Source of the DNA: Methanobacteriota archaeon
GTDB taxonomy: Archaea > Methanobacteriota > Methanobacteria > Methanobacteriales > Methanobacteriaceae
Reading direction: 5' to 3'
NCBI GenBank assembly: GCA_023436175.1
Contig: JAEZKE010000025.1
Coordinates: forward strand, 1 to 5,967
Length of the DNA: 5,967 nucleotides
Below the pieces are notes generated by a model. The model ran no database searches. It was not told the origin of the DNA and saw nothing but the letters and a program-made list of their open reading frames with translations. Position 1 is the first letter of the stretch. Every line of letters starts with the position of its first letter. This document shows, one piece after another, positions 5,534 to 5,967 of this stretch. The position numbers were made by a program, and so were the translations under genes.

Positions 5534-5567
5534 CTTTGTTTTAACTCAAAATCATCGGAGGCACTAA

Positions 5568-5967
5568 ATGAATATATATTACGAAAAAGACGTAGATTTA
5601 GACGTTTTAAAAGACAAAACCATAGCAGTTATAGGATATGGTAGCCAGGGAAGGGCACAAGCATTAAACATGTCCGAAAGTGGATTAAATGTTGTTGTCG
5701 GACTTAGAAAAGGTGGAGCATCATGGGATAAAGCAAAAGCTGATGGTCTAACCGTATTAACCATGGAAGAAGCAGCATTAAGAGCAGACGTAATCCACAT
5801 ATTAATCCCTGATGAAATCCAGGATGCAGTTTATGCAAATGCAATTGCAGAAGGATTAGAAGAAGGTAACACCCTTTCATTCTCACACGGATATAATATA
5901 CATTACAATTACATAAAAGCACCTAAAAACGTCAATGTTACAATGGTAGCTCCAAAAGCACCTGGTG
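5568..5967 (+). CDS. ilvC: Ketol-acid reductoisomerase, N-terminal part (cut by window end)
   Basis: The reading frame is open to the window edge and gives the first 133 residues of an enzyme usually about 330 long. KARI converts 2-acetolactate to 2,3-dihydroxyisovalerate, and the isoleucine-branch analogue likewise, by Mg-dependent alkyl migration and NAD(P)H reduction. It directly follows IlvBN in the pathway. Visible here is the Rossmann domain: IAVIGYGSQGRAQALN (19-34) with the dinucleotide-binding glycines, GLRKGGASW (45-53) as the cofactor-selecting loop, HILIPDE (77-83), and SHGYNIHY (106-113) with the likely catalytic histidine H107. Serine at the end of the short loop favours NADPH or mixed use, by inference. 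The last visible motif reads MVAPKAPG, where glycine or serine is more usual in place of the middle alanine. ATG 5568 is well supported by GGAGG (5557-5561) with 6 nt spacing. The metal-binding C-terminal domain is outside the window. Confidence 0.96.
   Translation, partial: MNIYYEKDVDLDVLKDKTIAVIGYGSQGRAQALNMSESGLNVVVGLRKGGASWDKAKADGLTVLTMEEAALRADVIHILIPDEIQDAVYANAIAEGLEEGNTLSFSHGYNIHYNYIKAPKNVNVTMVAPKAPG

Overview
The window looks like chromosomal DNA of a mesophilic methanogen of the order Methanobacteriales, most likely a Methanobacterium-type genome. The reasons are an AT-rich background, archaeal TATA-box promoters combined with strong Shine-Dalgarno sites (GGAGG, AGGTG), and protein sequences of archaeal character. 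From memory, purD, ilvB, ilvN and ilvC are also neighbours in Methanothermobacter thermautotrophicus (around MTH1442-MTH1445). That recollection was not checked. The genus-level call is an inference.

Layout. A complete purD (de novo purine synthesis) lies on the minus strand at the left, with a terminator-like hairpin after it at the window edge. A 418-nt divergent gap follows, containing a compact double-hairpin element that falls in the likely purD leader. On the plus strand comes a 123-residue stand-alone CheY-like receiver with no visible partner kinase. A 379-nt non-coding gap follows. It holds a potentially branched RNA fold (2238-2338), a run of three dyad-symmetric sites (2352-2399) and the ilvB TATA box. 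Next are ilvB and ilvN, separated by one base and closed by a strong terminator hairpin. A CadD-family six-helix membrane transporter comes next, and then ilvC with its own TATA box and leader. ilvC runs off the right edge after 133 codons and has no stop inside the window.

How the genes work together. IlvB and IlvN form acetohydroxyacid synthase (catalytic and valine-sensing subunits), and IlvC performs the next step, so the plus strand carries the first two committed steps of valine, leucine and isoleucine synthesis. PurD belongs to another pathway and is transcribed the other way. The orphan receiver and the transporter appear to be accessory genes placed between otherwise conserved biosynthetic genes.

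Most of the window is ordinary housekeeping. The parts most worth a second look are non-coding: the branched fold upstream of ilvB, the palindromic pair in the purD leader, and the dyad cluster before the ilvB promoter. The placement of a low-GC transporter between ilvN and ilvC is also notable. I found no convincing sign of a new multi-gene system.
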